From positions 52,501 to 116,500 of the forward strand of contig JASJCT010000022.1 of NCBI GenBank assembly GCA_030065855.1: a DNA stretch of 64,000 nucleotides. Direction: 5' to 3'. Shown one piece after another: positions 17,157 through 26,044 of the stretch. Each line of letters starts with the position of its first letter. Within the stretch, counting starts at the first letter, position 1. The notes below the pieces were generated by a model, which did no database searches, was not told the DNA's origin, and saw nothing but the letters and a program-made list of their open reading frames with translations. A program made the position numbers and the translations under genes. The stretch comes from Myxococcota bacterium (GTDB lineage: Bacteria > Myxococcota_A > Polyangia > JAAYKL01).

Positions 17157-18743
17157 ATGGAACTGCATGGCAGACAGATCATCGGCCACGGGTTTTCAGC
17201 CCAGGGGCCAACGGAGAATTTTGCAGTAAATCCCGCAACAGGCGAGAGGTTGAAGGGGGCGTTTCACAGTGCAACGGTCGATGAGATACAAATGGCCGCT
17301 GAGGCTGCAATACGCGCCTTTGAAGTGCTCCGCACCATTTCTGCCCAACAAAGAGCGGACTTTCTGGATTGCATAGCCCAGGAGATCGAAGCCATCCAAC
17401 AGGACCTGGTGGACCGCTGCCACGAGGAGACGGGCCTGCCGCAGGCCAGATTGGTAAGTGAGGTGGGCCGCACCACGCATCAGCTTCGTATGTTTGCCGA
17501 TTTGGTTCGAGATGGCAGCTGGGTAGACGCGCGCATCGATGGCGCGATCCCAGATAGACACCCAGTGCCCAGACCCGACGTTCGACGCATGTTGATGCCA
17601 CTCGGCCCAACGGTCGTGTTTTGCGCTAGTAATTTCCCCTTGGCGTTTTCTACGGCAGGGGTGGATACGGCATCGGCCCTGGCTGCGGGAAATCCGGTCA
17701 TCGTAAAGGGGCACAGCGCACATCCAGGCACTGCTGAGTTGGTGGGCGGCGCGTGTATGCGGGCTTCTGAGCGCGCTGGCATGCCTTCAGGTACATTCTC
17801 CCTGCTGCACGGCCCTGGTTCCCAGGTCGGGATGTCCCTGGTCAAGCATCCTCTGGTCAGGGCGGTGGGATTCACAGGTTCCCAGGCCGGGGGACGAACC
17901 TTGTTCGATGCAGCGGCGTCCCGGCCCGTCCCCATACCGGTCTATGCAGAGATGGCGAGCATCAATCCCGTGTTCATATTGCCCGGGGCGCTCGAAAAAA
18001 GAGGCAACGATATCACGGCTGGATTGTGCCAATCAGTCACGTTGGGCGTGGGACAATTCTGTACCAACCCGGGTATCCTGGTGTTGCTGGACAGCCCGGA
18101 CACTGAAGCGTTCATTCGCAAAGCAGCGACCCTGTTGGCGGAGACACCGGTGTCGGTCATGCTCAACAAGGGCATACGCCAGGCATACGCAGCTGGCATA
18201 GAGCGCCTAACCCAAACGGCGCATGTAACCAGGCACGTCCATGCGGATCCAGACGCTGGACCTGGGGCATGCCACGCATCAGCCACCCTCTTTCAGACCC
18301 GAGCCAGTCACTTTCTCGACAACCCGGATCTCAAGCACGAGGTGTTTGGTCCAAGTACCCTCGCGGTGATCTGTTCTGAGGATGAGGAGCTCCTCGGTGT
18401 GGCCCGCAGCTTTACAGGAGAGCTCAGCGCGACGATCCACGCGGACCAGGCGGATCTCTCAAGGTTTGCGTTGCTTCGCGGCATACTGGAGGCCAGGGTA
18501 GGTCGCCTGGTGTTCAACGGATTCCCCACTGGGGTAGAGGTGTGTTCGGCCATGAACCACGGAGGGCCGTATCCAGCCACGACCGACGTGCATTTCACCT
18601 CTGTGGGCACCGCGTCCATCTTCAGGTTCGCCCGCCCGATCTGCTATCAAAACTGCCCCCAGGATCAACTGCCCGACGAGCTTAAAGACGCCAATCCTCG
18701 CCGCATCTGGCGCACGGTCAACGGCACGTTCAACAACGAATAG
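17157..18743 (+). CDS. NADP-type aldehyde dehydrogenase (alpha-ketoglutaric semialdehyde dehydrogenase-like)
   Basis: 528 residues of the aldehyde dehydrogenase fold. Seen are VFCASNFPLAFSTAG, GNPVIVKGHSAHPGT (NADP-binding Lys and following loop), AVGFTGSQAGGRTLF, the general base in EMASINPVFI and the nucleophilic Cys in VGQFCTNPG. The GHSAHPGT pattern and length match 2,5-dioxovalerate (KGSA) dehydrogenases of pentose, glucarate or hydroxyproline breakdown, which oxidise the semialdehyde to 2-oxoglutarate with NADP. The start ATG 17157 follows AAGGAGG with good spacing; ATG 17151 is too close. Substrate is inferred from family only. Confidence 0.9.
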   Translation: MELHGRQIIGHGFSAQGPTENFAVNPATGERLKGAFHSATVDEIQMAAEAAIRAFEVLRTISAQQRADFLDCIAQEIEAIQQDLVDRCHEETGLPQARLVSEVGRTTHQLRMFADLVRDGSWVDARIDGAIPDRHPVPRPDVRRMLMPLGPTVVFCASNFPLAFSTAGVDTASALAAGNPVIVKGHSAHPGTAELVGGACMRASERAGMPSGTFSLLHGPGSQVGMSLVKHPLVRAVGFTGSQAGGRTLFDAAASRPVPIPVYAEMASINPVFILPGALEKRGNDITAGLCQSVTLGVGQFCTNPGILVLLDSPDTEAFIRKAATLLAETPVSVMLNKGIRQAYAAGIERLTQTAHVTRHVHADPDAGPGACHASATLFQTRASHFLDNPDLKHEVFGPSTLAVICSEDEELLGVARSFTGELSATIHADQADLSRFALLRGILEARVGRLVFNGFPTGVEVCSAMNHGGPYPATTDVHFTSVGTASIFRFARPICYQNCPQDQLPDELKDANPRRIWRTVNGTFNNE

Positions 18744-18834
18744 CCCAATGATTCACTGAGGCTGGACCGACCCGTAGGGACACGAGTCAACAAGAAATGA
18801 TGATCGAGTTGGAAGGGCTCTTTAACAGTGCGTC

Positions 18835-20154
18835 TCAAGAGGTGCCTAGTCCGAGTACTGCTTTCAATTCTCCTGGCGTTATCGGCATTTCAGTGTTTTT
18901 GTCTTGGTCAATAAAGTATCCCCTTAGCGTATGCTTGTCCATTACCTCCATTTTACAATATTTCGGCTCGCCGATTGTAGGAAGATCCACGGTTACATCC
19001 TGAGCTATATTTTCACCTTTATCATCCCGGATAAGGGGCAATTCATCAGCAAGCGTTCTAATGTGCAATCCTCCCAAGCTAACGTCCACGAGTTTCGAGA
19101 GGGTTGCGGTTAATTTTTTTTTGCCACTTAGATCTGAACTAATATGGCAAATTGAATAGTTTACGTCACAATTAGACAGAAAACGATTGTATTTTCTTCG
19201 GCTCCAAGGTGATGTTTCCTCATCGCGAAGCAGAACTTGAGGCAAAGATCTGCTAATAGTTGGGCCAGCATAGAATACTCGTTTTTCATTCCTGTTATTG
19301 AATTCGCCTCGGCGTGATAACAAGTTTTGAAGATAAGAGTTATTATCTAATTCATCCCTAAATGTTTCACATGCAATAATGCAGCCCGGAATCATCGAGT
19401 TATCGTAGTTTACACACTTCAGGGAGTCCCTTGAGGCCGCTATCCTATCAGGAGACATGGTTATCTTTCCCTGAAGCAATCCCAAACCGATACGGGGGGT
19501 AACATCGCCATTTTGTTTTTGCCATATCATCGATTCCACTGACAAAAGAATGTCAATCGCACACCTTAATGCCCGTTCACAATAATCATCCCGGTGAAAC
19601 AGGAAGCTATTCTCATCCAACTCCCAACCTTCATAGGAACAAACTAAAGTGTATATTTCAGACAGGAGGGTCTTATTCATTCTGCCAGAAAAATTTTCAT
19701 AGGTCAGCACAGCACAATTGATAGATTTTTCGTTAATTGTGGTGTCGTCTTTATAGCTCGGTGGATGAATGAATAATGGCGATGTGATATTGTAAATACT
19801 ATCTTGAAAAATTTTCTCAATACCATTTCTGGAGCGAATTACATCAGAGAGAAAAATACTGTTGTCCATATCTACTAAAAACCCATCTACAAAATCCTTA
19901 TACCGAAGAAGCTCTTCTCTTTTTGATTCCAAGTTATAACGAGTTCTGAATAACTTATATCTGTCATGGCTCAGATCATCCAACAGAACAGATATTTTAG
20001 TAAAGCGATGTTGTAACGGTTCCTTAAATTTATCTTGTGAGTATCCCGATTCTATCATTTTAAGAGGTGAAGAGACGCCATCTAGATGGTGTTTAATCGA
20101 CGTTATACAATCAAAAAATAGTCGTGCCTTTACGTCACCGGGGTATTGAGTCAT
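18835..20154 (-). CDS. Degenerate nucleotide-cyclase-like domain fused to a PilZ domain
   Basis: 439 residues. Region 1-130 is helical. Region 143-275 recalls class III cyclase domains (strand NCAVLTYENFSG; LLSEIYTLVCSYEGW; helix YCERALRCAIDIL; PRIGLGLLQGKI; then GCIIACETFRDEL), but the usual metal-binding Asp pair is not visible, so it is probably non-catalytic. The C-terminal 110 residues hold a PilZ motif: RKYNR (320-324, RxxxR) and DVSLGG (357-362, DxSxxG), both intact, predicting c-di-GMP binding. It follows the orphan gene at 20184-21185 by 29 bases on the same strand, and the pair is AT-rich compared with flanking genes. A PilZ-controlled effector role is inference. Confidence 0.7.
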   Translation of the reverse strand: MTQYPGDVKARLFFDCITSIKHHLDGVSSPLKMIESGYSQDKFKEPLQHRFTKISVLLDDLSHDRYKLFRTRYNLESKREELLRYKDFVDGFLVDMDNSIFLSDVIRSRNGIEKIFQDSIYNITSPLFIHPPSYKDDTTINEKSINCAVLTYENFSGRMNKTLLSEIYTLVCSYEGWELDENSFLFHRDDYCERALRCAIDILLSVESMIWQKQNGDVTPRIGLGLLQGKITMSPDRIAASRDSLKCVNYDNSMIPGCIIACETFRDELDNNSYLQNLLSRRGEFNNRNEKRVFYAGPTISRSLPQVLLRDEETSPWSRRKYNRFLSNCDVNYSICHISSDLSGKKKLTATLSKLVDVSLGGLHIRTLADELPLIRDDKGENIAQDVTVDLPTIGEPKYCKMEVMDKHTLRGYFIDQDKNTEMPITPGELKAVLGLGTS

Positions 20155-20183
20155 TCTTTTTCACCTTCCGGAGATCGGAGCTA

Positions 20184-21185
20184 TCATGGTTGTATGAAAT
20201 GAATTTTTGTCAGTTCCTCAAGGCGCAAATGCCAAAGGGATAGCAGAAATGATAGATGCGTATCATCTCCCTCACTTGGGTTTGATAAGATGGTACCTTC
20301 CATATATTTGGTGAAGTCATAGGAGTGCTTAAAAAGCGCACGCTTGTTCTCGTTAAGTATATTTGAAACGTAGTCAAACCCCAGAAAATTGAAACGCTTA
20401 AATGTGTCTAAATCATGATTATCTGAATTTTTCCATTTTTCAATATTATCCTTAAAATGATTAAATGCTAAAGAGGCTTGGTATTCGATATCTAGATCCC
20501 ACACGACCTGATCTTCATCCGTTAATTTCACCTTACCGAGTATATCCTCTATTTTCTCTTTCTCTCCGTCATAGAGCTTATAGGCAATTCTATACATCCC
20601 ATGGAGTGTGTGTGCTTGATTGGGAAGAAACGAGGAAAAGCGGGTCGCCTCGCGATGCCAAGCTTTTAACTTTTCCTTAAACGCTTCATCCTTATCAAAC
20701 AAATCTTGCGCAGATTCCAGTTCTTTCAGAAGATTCTTTTCAAGATATGCGCGTGCGCTATCGTTATTTTTTATATTTCCGATCTCTGATGCGATAAAGA
20801 GGGGCTTACTGCCAAATTCCCGATCTTTATATTCTTCAAACTCATCACCAATGGTCGTCTCTCGAACCAGCCCCATCCATTTCATGTAATTACATAAATA
20901 CCAAGAAATTAGGGATGAAGAATAGAGCCGGCTCTCCAGACAGCAATAGCACATCCCAGGAATGTTTTCTTTGGGCTCAGGCCACTCAGTACTGCAGACG
21001 TTTTTTATTGTACTCACTTTTGGATATAGGGTGGCGTCGGGATACTTTCTATCCTCAAAAGAAGTAAAAGATGCTGCATCACTTTTTACTTGCTGCTGAT
21101 CACCCTTAAACGCTTCAAACAGCTGGTGGAGATTAAGCGTTAATGAGACTGTCTTTAGCGTTGCTAATAGTGTTTTAGGCAGCAT
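20184..21185 (-). CDS. Unrecognised helical protein, partner of the PilZ gene
   Basis: 333 residues, no family recognised. It is mostly predicted helix, with Cys pairs near 87-92 (MCYCCLE), several Trp/Tyr-rich helices, and an acidic/Lys-rich mid part. No signal peptide or transmembrane segment is evident. It lies 29 bases before the PilZ gene on the same strand, so the two are very likely cotranscribed. GGGG precedes its ATG. AT content is higher than in the neighbouring aldehyde dehydrogenase and tetR, consistent with acquisition by transfer. Confidence 0.75.
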   Translation of the reverse strand: MLPKTLLATLKTVSLTLNLHQLFEAFKGDQQQVKSDAASFTSFEDRKYPDATLYPKVSTIKNVCSTEWPEPKENIPGMCYCCLESRLYSSSLISWYLCNYMKWMGLVRETTIGDEFEEYKDREFGSKPLFIASEIGNIKNNDSARAYLEKNLLKELESAQDLFDKDEAFKEKLKAWHREATRFSSFLPNQAHTLHGMYRIAYKLYDGEKEKIEDILGKVKLTDEDQVVWDLDIEYQASLAFNHFKDNIEKWKNSDNHDLDTFKRFNFLGFDYVSNILNENKRALFKHSYDFTKYMEGTILSNPSEGDDTHLSFLLSLWHLRLEELTKIHFIQP

Positions 21186-21776
21186 CGTGTCCCCCCATAT
21201 GGCGCCTGACTGTTGTAGGATTCAAAAAAACAGGCGTTGACCGTGCAAGCGTCCCGTCCGAAGTCATCAGATCTGAATTCGCTCGTCGCCAAGTGGTCAT
21301 CAGTGTCACCTAGCTCTACCGCCCTGTCTCACCTCACACACATAAAAGTGGATCGGTGTTTTTGCCACAAATAAGTGAACAGCTCGAATCTAAACCTAAC
21401 TTTTCAGGTGTTGTCAAGTAGTTGTTAAAACCACGTATCAGCGTGCTCCCACACCTTGAATTTTCAAGATTAGACCCCCTGATCACCCCCTGATGGGCCG
21501 TACTGCTATAGGAAGGCCGGTAGAACTGGGCACTCCCAGAAGTTGGCCAGAACGGTAAATTATTTTTACTCATACTGCACATCCCCCTCGCGCAGTACTC
21601 CAGGTGGTGAATGAAGTCTAGCAGCAGTATTTCCCCTCGCAAGCATCATTTTGTGGTTGCTACCAAAAAACATTTTAGTTGTGCATAGTTACTGAAAACT
21701 ATCTTAACAGATCGGCCTGGTGTCAACAAATAATACCCCCATCCGACCTCTCAGAAAAATCCGACGGGAAAAGGGG
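21186..21776. other. Long intergenic stretch, no supported gene
   Basis: About 590 bases between the orphan/PilZ pair and tetR. A minus-strand frame at 21334-21642 exists, but its composition is not protein-like. No RNA gene or clear repeat is visible; a TCAGATCTGA-type string appears twice (near 21268 and 21777), which may be chance. The upstream end would hold the promoter of the orphan/PilZ pair, but no convincing -35/-10 pair was picked out. Confidence 0.6.
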
Positions 21777-22379
21777 TCAGATCTGATAACGGGCCAAAAA
21801 GATTTGGATCAGTTCCTTTTTCATGGCAGTTGCCTGCCTGAGTTTCATGGGCCCTTGGAAGAAGGCCGGCCAGAAGAATGCGCCGCCCACCATGGCCCAG
21901 AACAGGTCGGCGGCCAGTTTGGGATTGGGCACGTTGAGGCGGCCGTCGCGATGTGCGGCCCGGAGCCAGGTCGTGAGGGTGTCTTCTTCGTCTTCGGCGC
22001 ACAGCATGGCTTCTTGGGCCAGCTCGGGATTACTGATAAAGACACCAATCGTCACCTTTATCATGCCTACCCACGTGGGGTTGTTCAGGACCTCCATCTT
22101 GGCGTTGGCAAAGTCGCCGAGCTGAGCTTCTAGGCTGCGCTTGGGATCGTAAGTTACCTGTTTGAGCGCATACGCTTGGGCCATGAACCGATCCAGCACG
22201 GCCTGAAACAGATCCTCCTTGCTCGGAAAATGGTTGTAAACGGTCCGCTTGGACGCTCCGGCGATCTCTGCAATCCGATCCATGCTGGCGTTGTCGTATC
22301 CATCTCTCGTAAACGCCTGCTCGGCCGCGTCCAGGATGGAGTCGCGTTTTTTACTGGTATCTCTTTTTTTTGCAGTCAT
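21777..22379 (-). CDS. TetR/AcrR family transcriptional regulator
   Basis: 200 residues. The N-terminal TetR_N helix-turn-helix is clear: ILDAAEQAFTRDGYDNASM then IAEIAGASKRTVYNHFPSKEDLF. The C-terminal ligand domain (about 80-195) resembles the AefR-like group (AMVGGAFFWPAF). It is transcribed away from the metallo-hydrolase gene, and two palindromes in the gap at 22398-22412 and 22445-22464 are its probable binding sites, so it likely represses itself and that gene. The ligand is unknown. Confidence 0.92.
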   Translation of the reverse strand: MTAKKRDTSKKRDSILDAAEQAFTRDGYDNASMDRIAEIAGASKRTVYNHFPSKEDLFQAVLDRFMAQAYALKQVTYDPKRSLEAQLGDFANAKMEVLNNPTWVGMIKVTIGVFISNPELAQEAMLCAEDEEDTLTTWLRAAHRDGRLNVPNPKLAADLFWAMVGGAFFWPAFFQGPMKLRQATAMKKELIQIFLARYQI

Positions 22380-22397
22380 TTCGAACCCTTAAAGTAA

Positions 22398-22412
22398 ACT
22401 GCACTGTGCAGT
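22398..22412. promoter_or_regulatory. Probable TetR operator 1
   Basis: Perfect palindrome ACTGCACTGTGCAGT, followed by GTAA. It lies in the divergent gap 19 bases from the tetR start. The half-site ACTGCAC is close to the ACTACAC half-site of operator 2. Confidence 0.6.
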
Positions 22413-22444
22413 GTAATTTAATCATTGACAGGGGTTTAAATTAC

Positions 22445-22464
22445 ACTACACTGTATAGTGTAGT
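22445..22464. promoter_or_regulatory. Probable TetR operator 2
   Basis: Palindrome ACTACACTGTATAGTGTAGT (eight-base arms, GTAT centre), preceded by TTAC. It resembles operator 1 and lies 47 bases before the start of the metallo-hydrolase gene. Together they fit a regulator that controls both divergent promoters. Confidence 0.6.
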
Positions 22465-22511
22465 ATCCGGCTCGCCGAAAGGCAAGCGAGAAAATGCGAT
22501 TGAGGAACACA

Positions 22512-23699
22512 ATGAACCTTGCACTGAGAAAAAATTGGAAGCGCCGGTTCCTGGCGATCCCGATCGTTCTGACCGGCATAGGAGGTGTGTTGATGGCCTT
22601 TGCATGTGCGGCAACTGGCGCGACCCCATCGGGGGATGCGATTGAACGGATGAAGATATCACCGAACTACAGGGAGGATCGGTTCGTCAATACCTTGCCG
22701 GTTACAGAACCACCGATGTTTAAGGCCATCAAGGAGTGGATCAAAGGCGGTGACCACACCGTGCCCCAAAACCCTGTTTCCGTCGTGAAACGCGATAAAG
22801 AGGACTTTGAGACCTTGCCCCAAAGCGGCCTGCGCATTACCTGGATCGGGCATTCTACCACCCTGGTGGAGATCGACGGGGTGCGGCTGCTGCTCGATCC
22901 GATCTGGTCAGAGCGCAGCTCGCCCTATTCGCGAACCGGTCCCAAGCGGTTCCATGGGCCGCCCCTGGCCCTAGACGACCTGCCGCACATAGATGCAGTG
23001 CTGATCTCCCACGACCACTATGACCACTTGGATAAGTGGACGGTCATTCAGCTGGCCGGCAAAGGGTACCGCTTTGCAGTTCCCCTGGGGGTAGGCGCGC
23101 GCCTCAGGGGTTGGGATATTCCCGACACGCAGATCCAAGAACTCGACTGGTGGGACGAGATCAAGGTAAAAGCGGTGACGGTGACGGCCACGCCAGCCCG
23201 GCATTTTTCAGGGCGCTCTTTGGTGATGGCCGACCGGGACGAGACCCTGTGGGCCGGGTTCGCAGTGGTGGGCCCTGAGCACCGGGTGTATTACACGGGC
23301 GATACGGGCATGTTCCCGGGATTTCGCGAGATCGGAAACAGGCTCGGGCCGTTTGATGTGGTGATGGCGGAAACCGGCGCGTATAACCAGCTCTGGGCAG
23401 ACATGCACCTGGGCCCGGAACAGGCGGTGCAGGCGGTCAAAGACGCCCAGGGCAAGCTGATGATCCCGGTGCATTGGGGCACATTCGACCTGGCCCTGCA
23501 TGCCTGGACCGAGCCGGCAGAGCGGGTGATAGTGGCTGCGGCCGAGCAGGCGGTCCCCCTGGCCATTCCGAGACCCGGAGAGAGCGTGGAGCCGTCCAAG
23601 CCATTGCCTCTGCTGCGCTGGTGGCCGTCGATCCCCTGGCAAACCGCTGAACAGCACCCGGTGGTCTCGTCTGGGTTGTCGCAGAGTGTACAGCAATGA
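22512..23699 (+). CDS. Metallo-beta-lactamase-fold hydrolase, NAPE-PLD/UlaG-like, secreted or anchored
   Basis: 395 residues. An N-terminal hydrophobic segment (about 14-34, AFACAATG) suggests export or anchoring. The MBL metal motif is SHDHYDHLD near 165, with the later His/Asp ligands in ARHFSGRS, GDTG and PVHWGTFD. The layout RITWIGHSTTLVEIDGVRLLLDP is typical of NAPE-hydrolysing phospholipase D and UlaG-like bacterial hydrolases. The substrate may be a lipid or a phosphoester; that is inference. ATG 22512 is chosen because GAGGAA lies six bases before it. It overlaps lipB by ATGA. Confidence 0.88.
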   Translation: MNLALRKNWKRRFLAIPIVLTGIGGVLMAFACAATGATPSGDAIERMKISPNYREDRFVNTLPVTEPPMFKAIKEWIKGGDHTVPQNPVSVVKRDKEDFETLPQSGLRITWIGHSTTLVEIDGVRLLLDPIWSERSSPYSRTGPKRFHGPPLALDDLPHIDAVLISHDHYDHLDKWTVIQLAGKGYRFAVPLGVGARLRGWDIPDTQIQELDWWDEIKVKAVTVTATPARHFSGRSLVMADRDETLWAGFAVVGPEHRVYYTGDTGMFPGFREIGNRLGPFDVVMAETGAYNQLWADMHLGPEQAVQAVKDAQGKLMIPVHWGTFDLALHAWTEPAERVIVAAAEQAVPLAIPRPGESVEPSKPLPLLRWWPSIPWQTAEQHPVVSSGLSQSVQQ

Positions 23700-24373
23700 T
23701 GTCGTCCACATTAAACAATACGGCCGATTTGACAGTTCTCGAGGGGGTGACGCCATATGACACAGCGCTCGCGCTCCAACAGGCGGCGGTTGCCAAAAGA
23801 AGGGCCAGGGAAATCCCCGACACATTGATGGTGCTCGAGCATACACCGGTTATCACGGTTGGTAGGAACGCAGACGATGCCGGGATCGTCGCTTCACTTG
23901 ACGTGCTGGAGGGCCAGGGTATCCAAGTGCGGCATACCGATCGGGGAGGCCAAGTCACGTATCACGGCCCAGGCCAGATCATCGGGTATCCCATTATCGA
24001 TTTACGCGCCCGCGGTCTGGGCGTAAGAGCCTATGTATCGCGCCTTGAAGAGACCATGATCATAGCAGCGCAAACGTTGCACGTCACTGCAGGCCGTCAG
24101 CAGGGTATTGTTGGGGTTTTCTGCGATCAAGGCAAACTCGGGGCTGTCGGGGTGAGGATAGCAAACGGTATCAGCTATCACGGCTTTGCCTTTAATGTCG
24201 CGCCGCATCTCGCCCATTACCAGCATATCATCCCCTGCGGTATGGCCGATATACCGGTGACGTCCATCGCCGAAGTAACCGGCATGTCGCCTTCGATCAG
24301 GGCTTCCAGGCAGGCCGTCATCGACGCCTTTGAAGTCGTATTTGGCGTGCACTTGCTGACATCAACCCGATGA
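23696..24373 (+). CDS. lipB: Octanoyl-[acyl-carrier-protein]-protein N-octanoyltransferase LipB
   Basis: 225 residues, full length. LipB moves octanoyl groups from ACP to lipoyl domains of dehydrogenase complexes. Seen are MVLEHTPVITVGR, HTDRGGQVTYHGPGQIIGYP, the catalytic Lys in QGKLGAVGVRI, and the thioester Cys in IIPCGM. The start ATG 23696 overlaps the stop of the upstream hydrolase by ATGA. The 3' end overlaps the convergent phosphoesterase gene by 12 bases. No lipA is adjacent. Confidence 0.95.
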   Translation: MMSSTLNNTADLTVLEGVTPYDTALALQQAAVAKRRAREIPDTLMVLEHTPVITVGRNADDAGIVASLDVLEGQGIQVRHTDRGGQVTYHGPGQIIGYPIIDLRARGLGVRAYVSRLEETMIIAAQTLHVTAGRQQGIVGVFCDQGKLGAVGVRIANGISYHGFAFNVAPHLAHYQHIIPCGMADIPVTSIAEVTGMSPSIRASRQAVIDAFEVVFGVHLLTSTR

Positions 24374-26044
24374 ATAGGGCGGCGGAGGGGGATCTGTGCT
24401 CGACAGCACCTCCTCCTCGGATGTGACGTAGGTCCCTGGAAGCCACGAGTGTTCCCTGGCGGTTTCAAGGGGAAATGGCCCCTCCAACGCCAGGTTATCT
24501 GGAATTTGTGCCTCAGCCAGGTAGAAAAGGGGCACGCTATCGATGCGCTCGGCATCGTCGTTCCATCGACAAAGGTCAGCCGCATCTCCCCGAACATAGA
24601 CAAAGGTCATTCGCCGGGCATCTCGCATGATGCGATTCCACGGGTTGTCGACCGACGTCCACGTGCCACTGTTGACGTACACCGACCGTCCCTGTCTGAT
24701 GCGGCGGTAGTCAACGCGATGGGTATGGCCCATGAGGACCAATTTGACATCTGCGAGATCTGCGATTTTTTCGGCCCTATCGACAAAGCCCTCGGCAATT
24801 GAATCCACAGACCGTCGGCGCATTTTCCGCCGCAAATGCACCCAGGCCCAAAAGGCTGCGCCAATGGTGAGCACCGCGAACAGAGACATCAGAAAGGCAT
24901 TTGCCGTGAGCCATGGTATCTGATCGATGAGCTGAAAAATACCAAACCAAATAAAAAGTGCGGTAAAGGCAAAAATGCCGAGCCACATGGCGCGGCGGAC
25001 GATGGGGGTGACCATTTCCTTCACAACGTTGGGCTTGCTCGCAGCGACCGGATGGATCTTGAGCTCGCTGAGGCGTTGGTACAGATGGCCGTTCGGGTCT
25101 TCTTGGGCCAGCTTGACAAACGTCTCGGACTGGCGCGCGTCTTCCTTGTTGGTCGATCGGGCACTGCCCGTGGTCGTGGCGGGTCCCAGGGCAGAGACAA
25201 ATTGGGGATAGTGATCCTTGTAAACCCGCCAAATATCAAAGAGGTTGTACCGACGGATGAAATCCAGGTATTGATCGAATGACAGCAGCCTCGGGGTGTA
25301 CGGGTCGAGCCTTCTGACCCGGTTGTAAAAGAAACGCACAAAAATAGACCCCAGCGGATAATCCAGGACCTTTTCTCCATCGGCTTTCCACCACCGCCGC
25401 TCCGGGAGCATGGGATGGAGGGGATAGCGAATGCTGTTGGCTGAATCGTATTGGTTTCCGTGTTCGATGTAGACCCGTCCAGGCTCGAGATAAAACCATT
25501 CGGGAAACGAAACGAGCCGGGCGAGGTGGTCGGCATCTGGACCGCCCGCAACGCTTGCCAAGTGCTCGAGAAGCCGCTTTCGCACCTTGGGGTAAAACAG
25601 CTCGAGGTCGTGGTTGCCACGAAGGATGACGACCCGGTGACCAGCGGCGATAAACCGGGCCAGCGCCTCAAAGAATACTTTGTGGCCGGCTGCGATAACG
25701 TCGAGCTTGTAGACCGATTTTTCCTCAGTCGGATTTAGACCGAATTTTTCTTCAGCAGAGCTGACGGAAAATCCCCGCTGCGTTGCCTCTACTGCCGATG
25801 GTACCCGCGTCACCGTGAGGAAATCAAAGACATCCCCGTTGAGCACGAGGGTAAGTCGGCTCGGGTCTGTTTCGTAGTCTTTTCCGAGCTTGTTGAGAAA
25901 ACTGAAAAATTGCTGGTCGAGAAAAAAATCCTCTGTCGGGGAATACCGCGGCTCGTCTTCGCGCAATCCCTCGCCCAGGTGAAGGTCACTCAGCACGACC
26001 AGGTCGTGATGGTCACTTGGGGTTGTGCTATCGGTAGTGTTCAC
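24362..26044 (-). CDS. Calcineurin-like metallophosphoesterase with two membrane helices
   Basis: 560 residues. The metal-binding motifs of the family occur in order: LVVLSDLHLGEG (near 15-25), NGDVFDF, LRGNHDLELF, EHGNQYDSAN and GHTHRVDYR near 445. A pair of hydrophobic helices lies between about 350 and 400, so the catalytic domain is split by a membrane hairpin, or the N-terminal part faces the cytoplasm. Some relation to LpxH-type UDP-diacylglucosamine hydrolases is visible, but the extra length makes the substrate uncertain. It is the last gene of a minus-strand operon: its start overlaps the preceding lipoprotein gene by 17 bases. Confidence 0.85.
   Translation of the reverse strand: MNTTDSTTPSDHHDLVVLSDLHLGEGLREDEPRYSPTEDFFLDQQFFSFLNKLGKDYETDPSRLTLVLNGDVFDFLTVTRVPSAVEATQRGFSVSSAEEKFGLNPTEEKSVYKLDVIAAGHKVFFEALARFIAAGHRVVILRGNHDLELFYPKVRKRLLEHLASVAGGPDADHLARLVSFPEWFYLEPGRVYIEHGNQYDSANSIRYPLHPMLPERRWWKADGEKVLDYPLGSIFVRFFYNRVRRLDPYTPRLLSFDQYLDFIRRYNLFDIWRVYKDHYPQFVSALGPATTTGSARSTNKEDARQSETFVKLAQEDPNGHLYQRLSELKIHPVAASKPNVVKEMVTPIVRRAMWLGIFAFTALFIWFGIFQLIDQIPWLTANAFLMSLFAVLTIGAAFWAWVHLRRKMRRRSVDSIAEGFVDRAEKIADLADVKLVLMGHTHRVDYRRIRQGRSVYVNSGTWTSVDNPWNRIMRDARRMTFVYVRGDAADLCRWNDDAERIDSVPLFYLAEAQIPDNLALEGPFPLETAREHSWLPGTYVTSEEEVLSSTDPPPPPYSSG

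Noticed and set aside
21334-21642. A 102-residue minus-strand frame in the gap before tetR
   Set aside because: No domain, no ribosome site, odd composition; probably chance.
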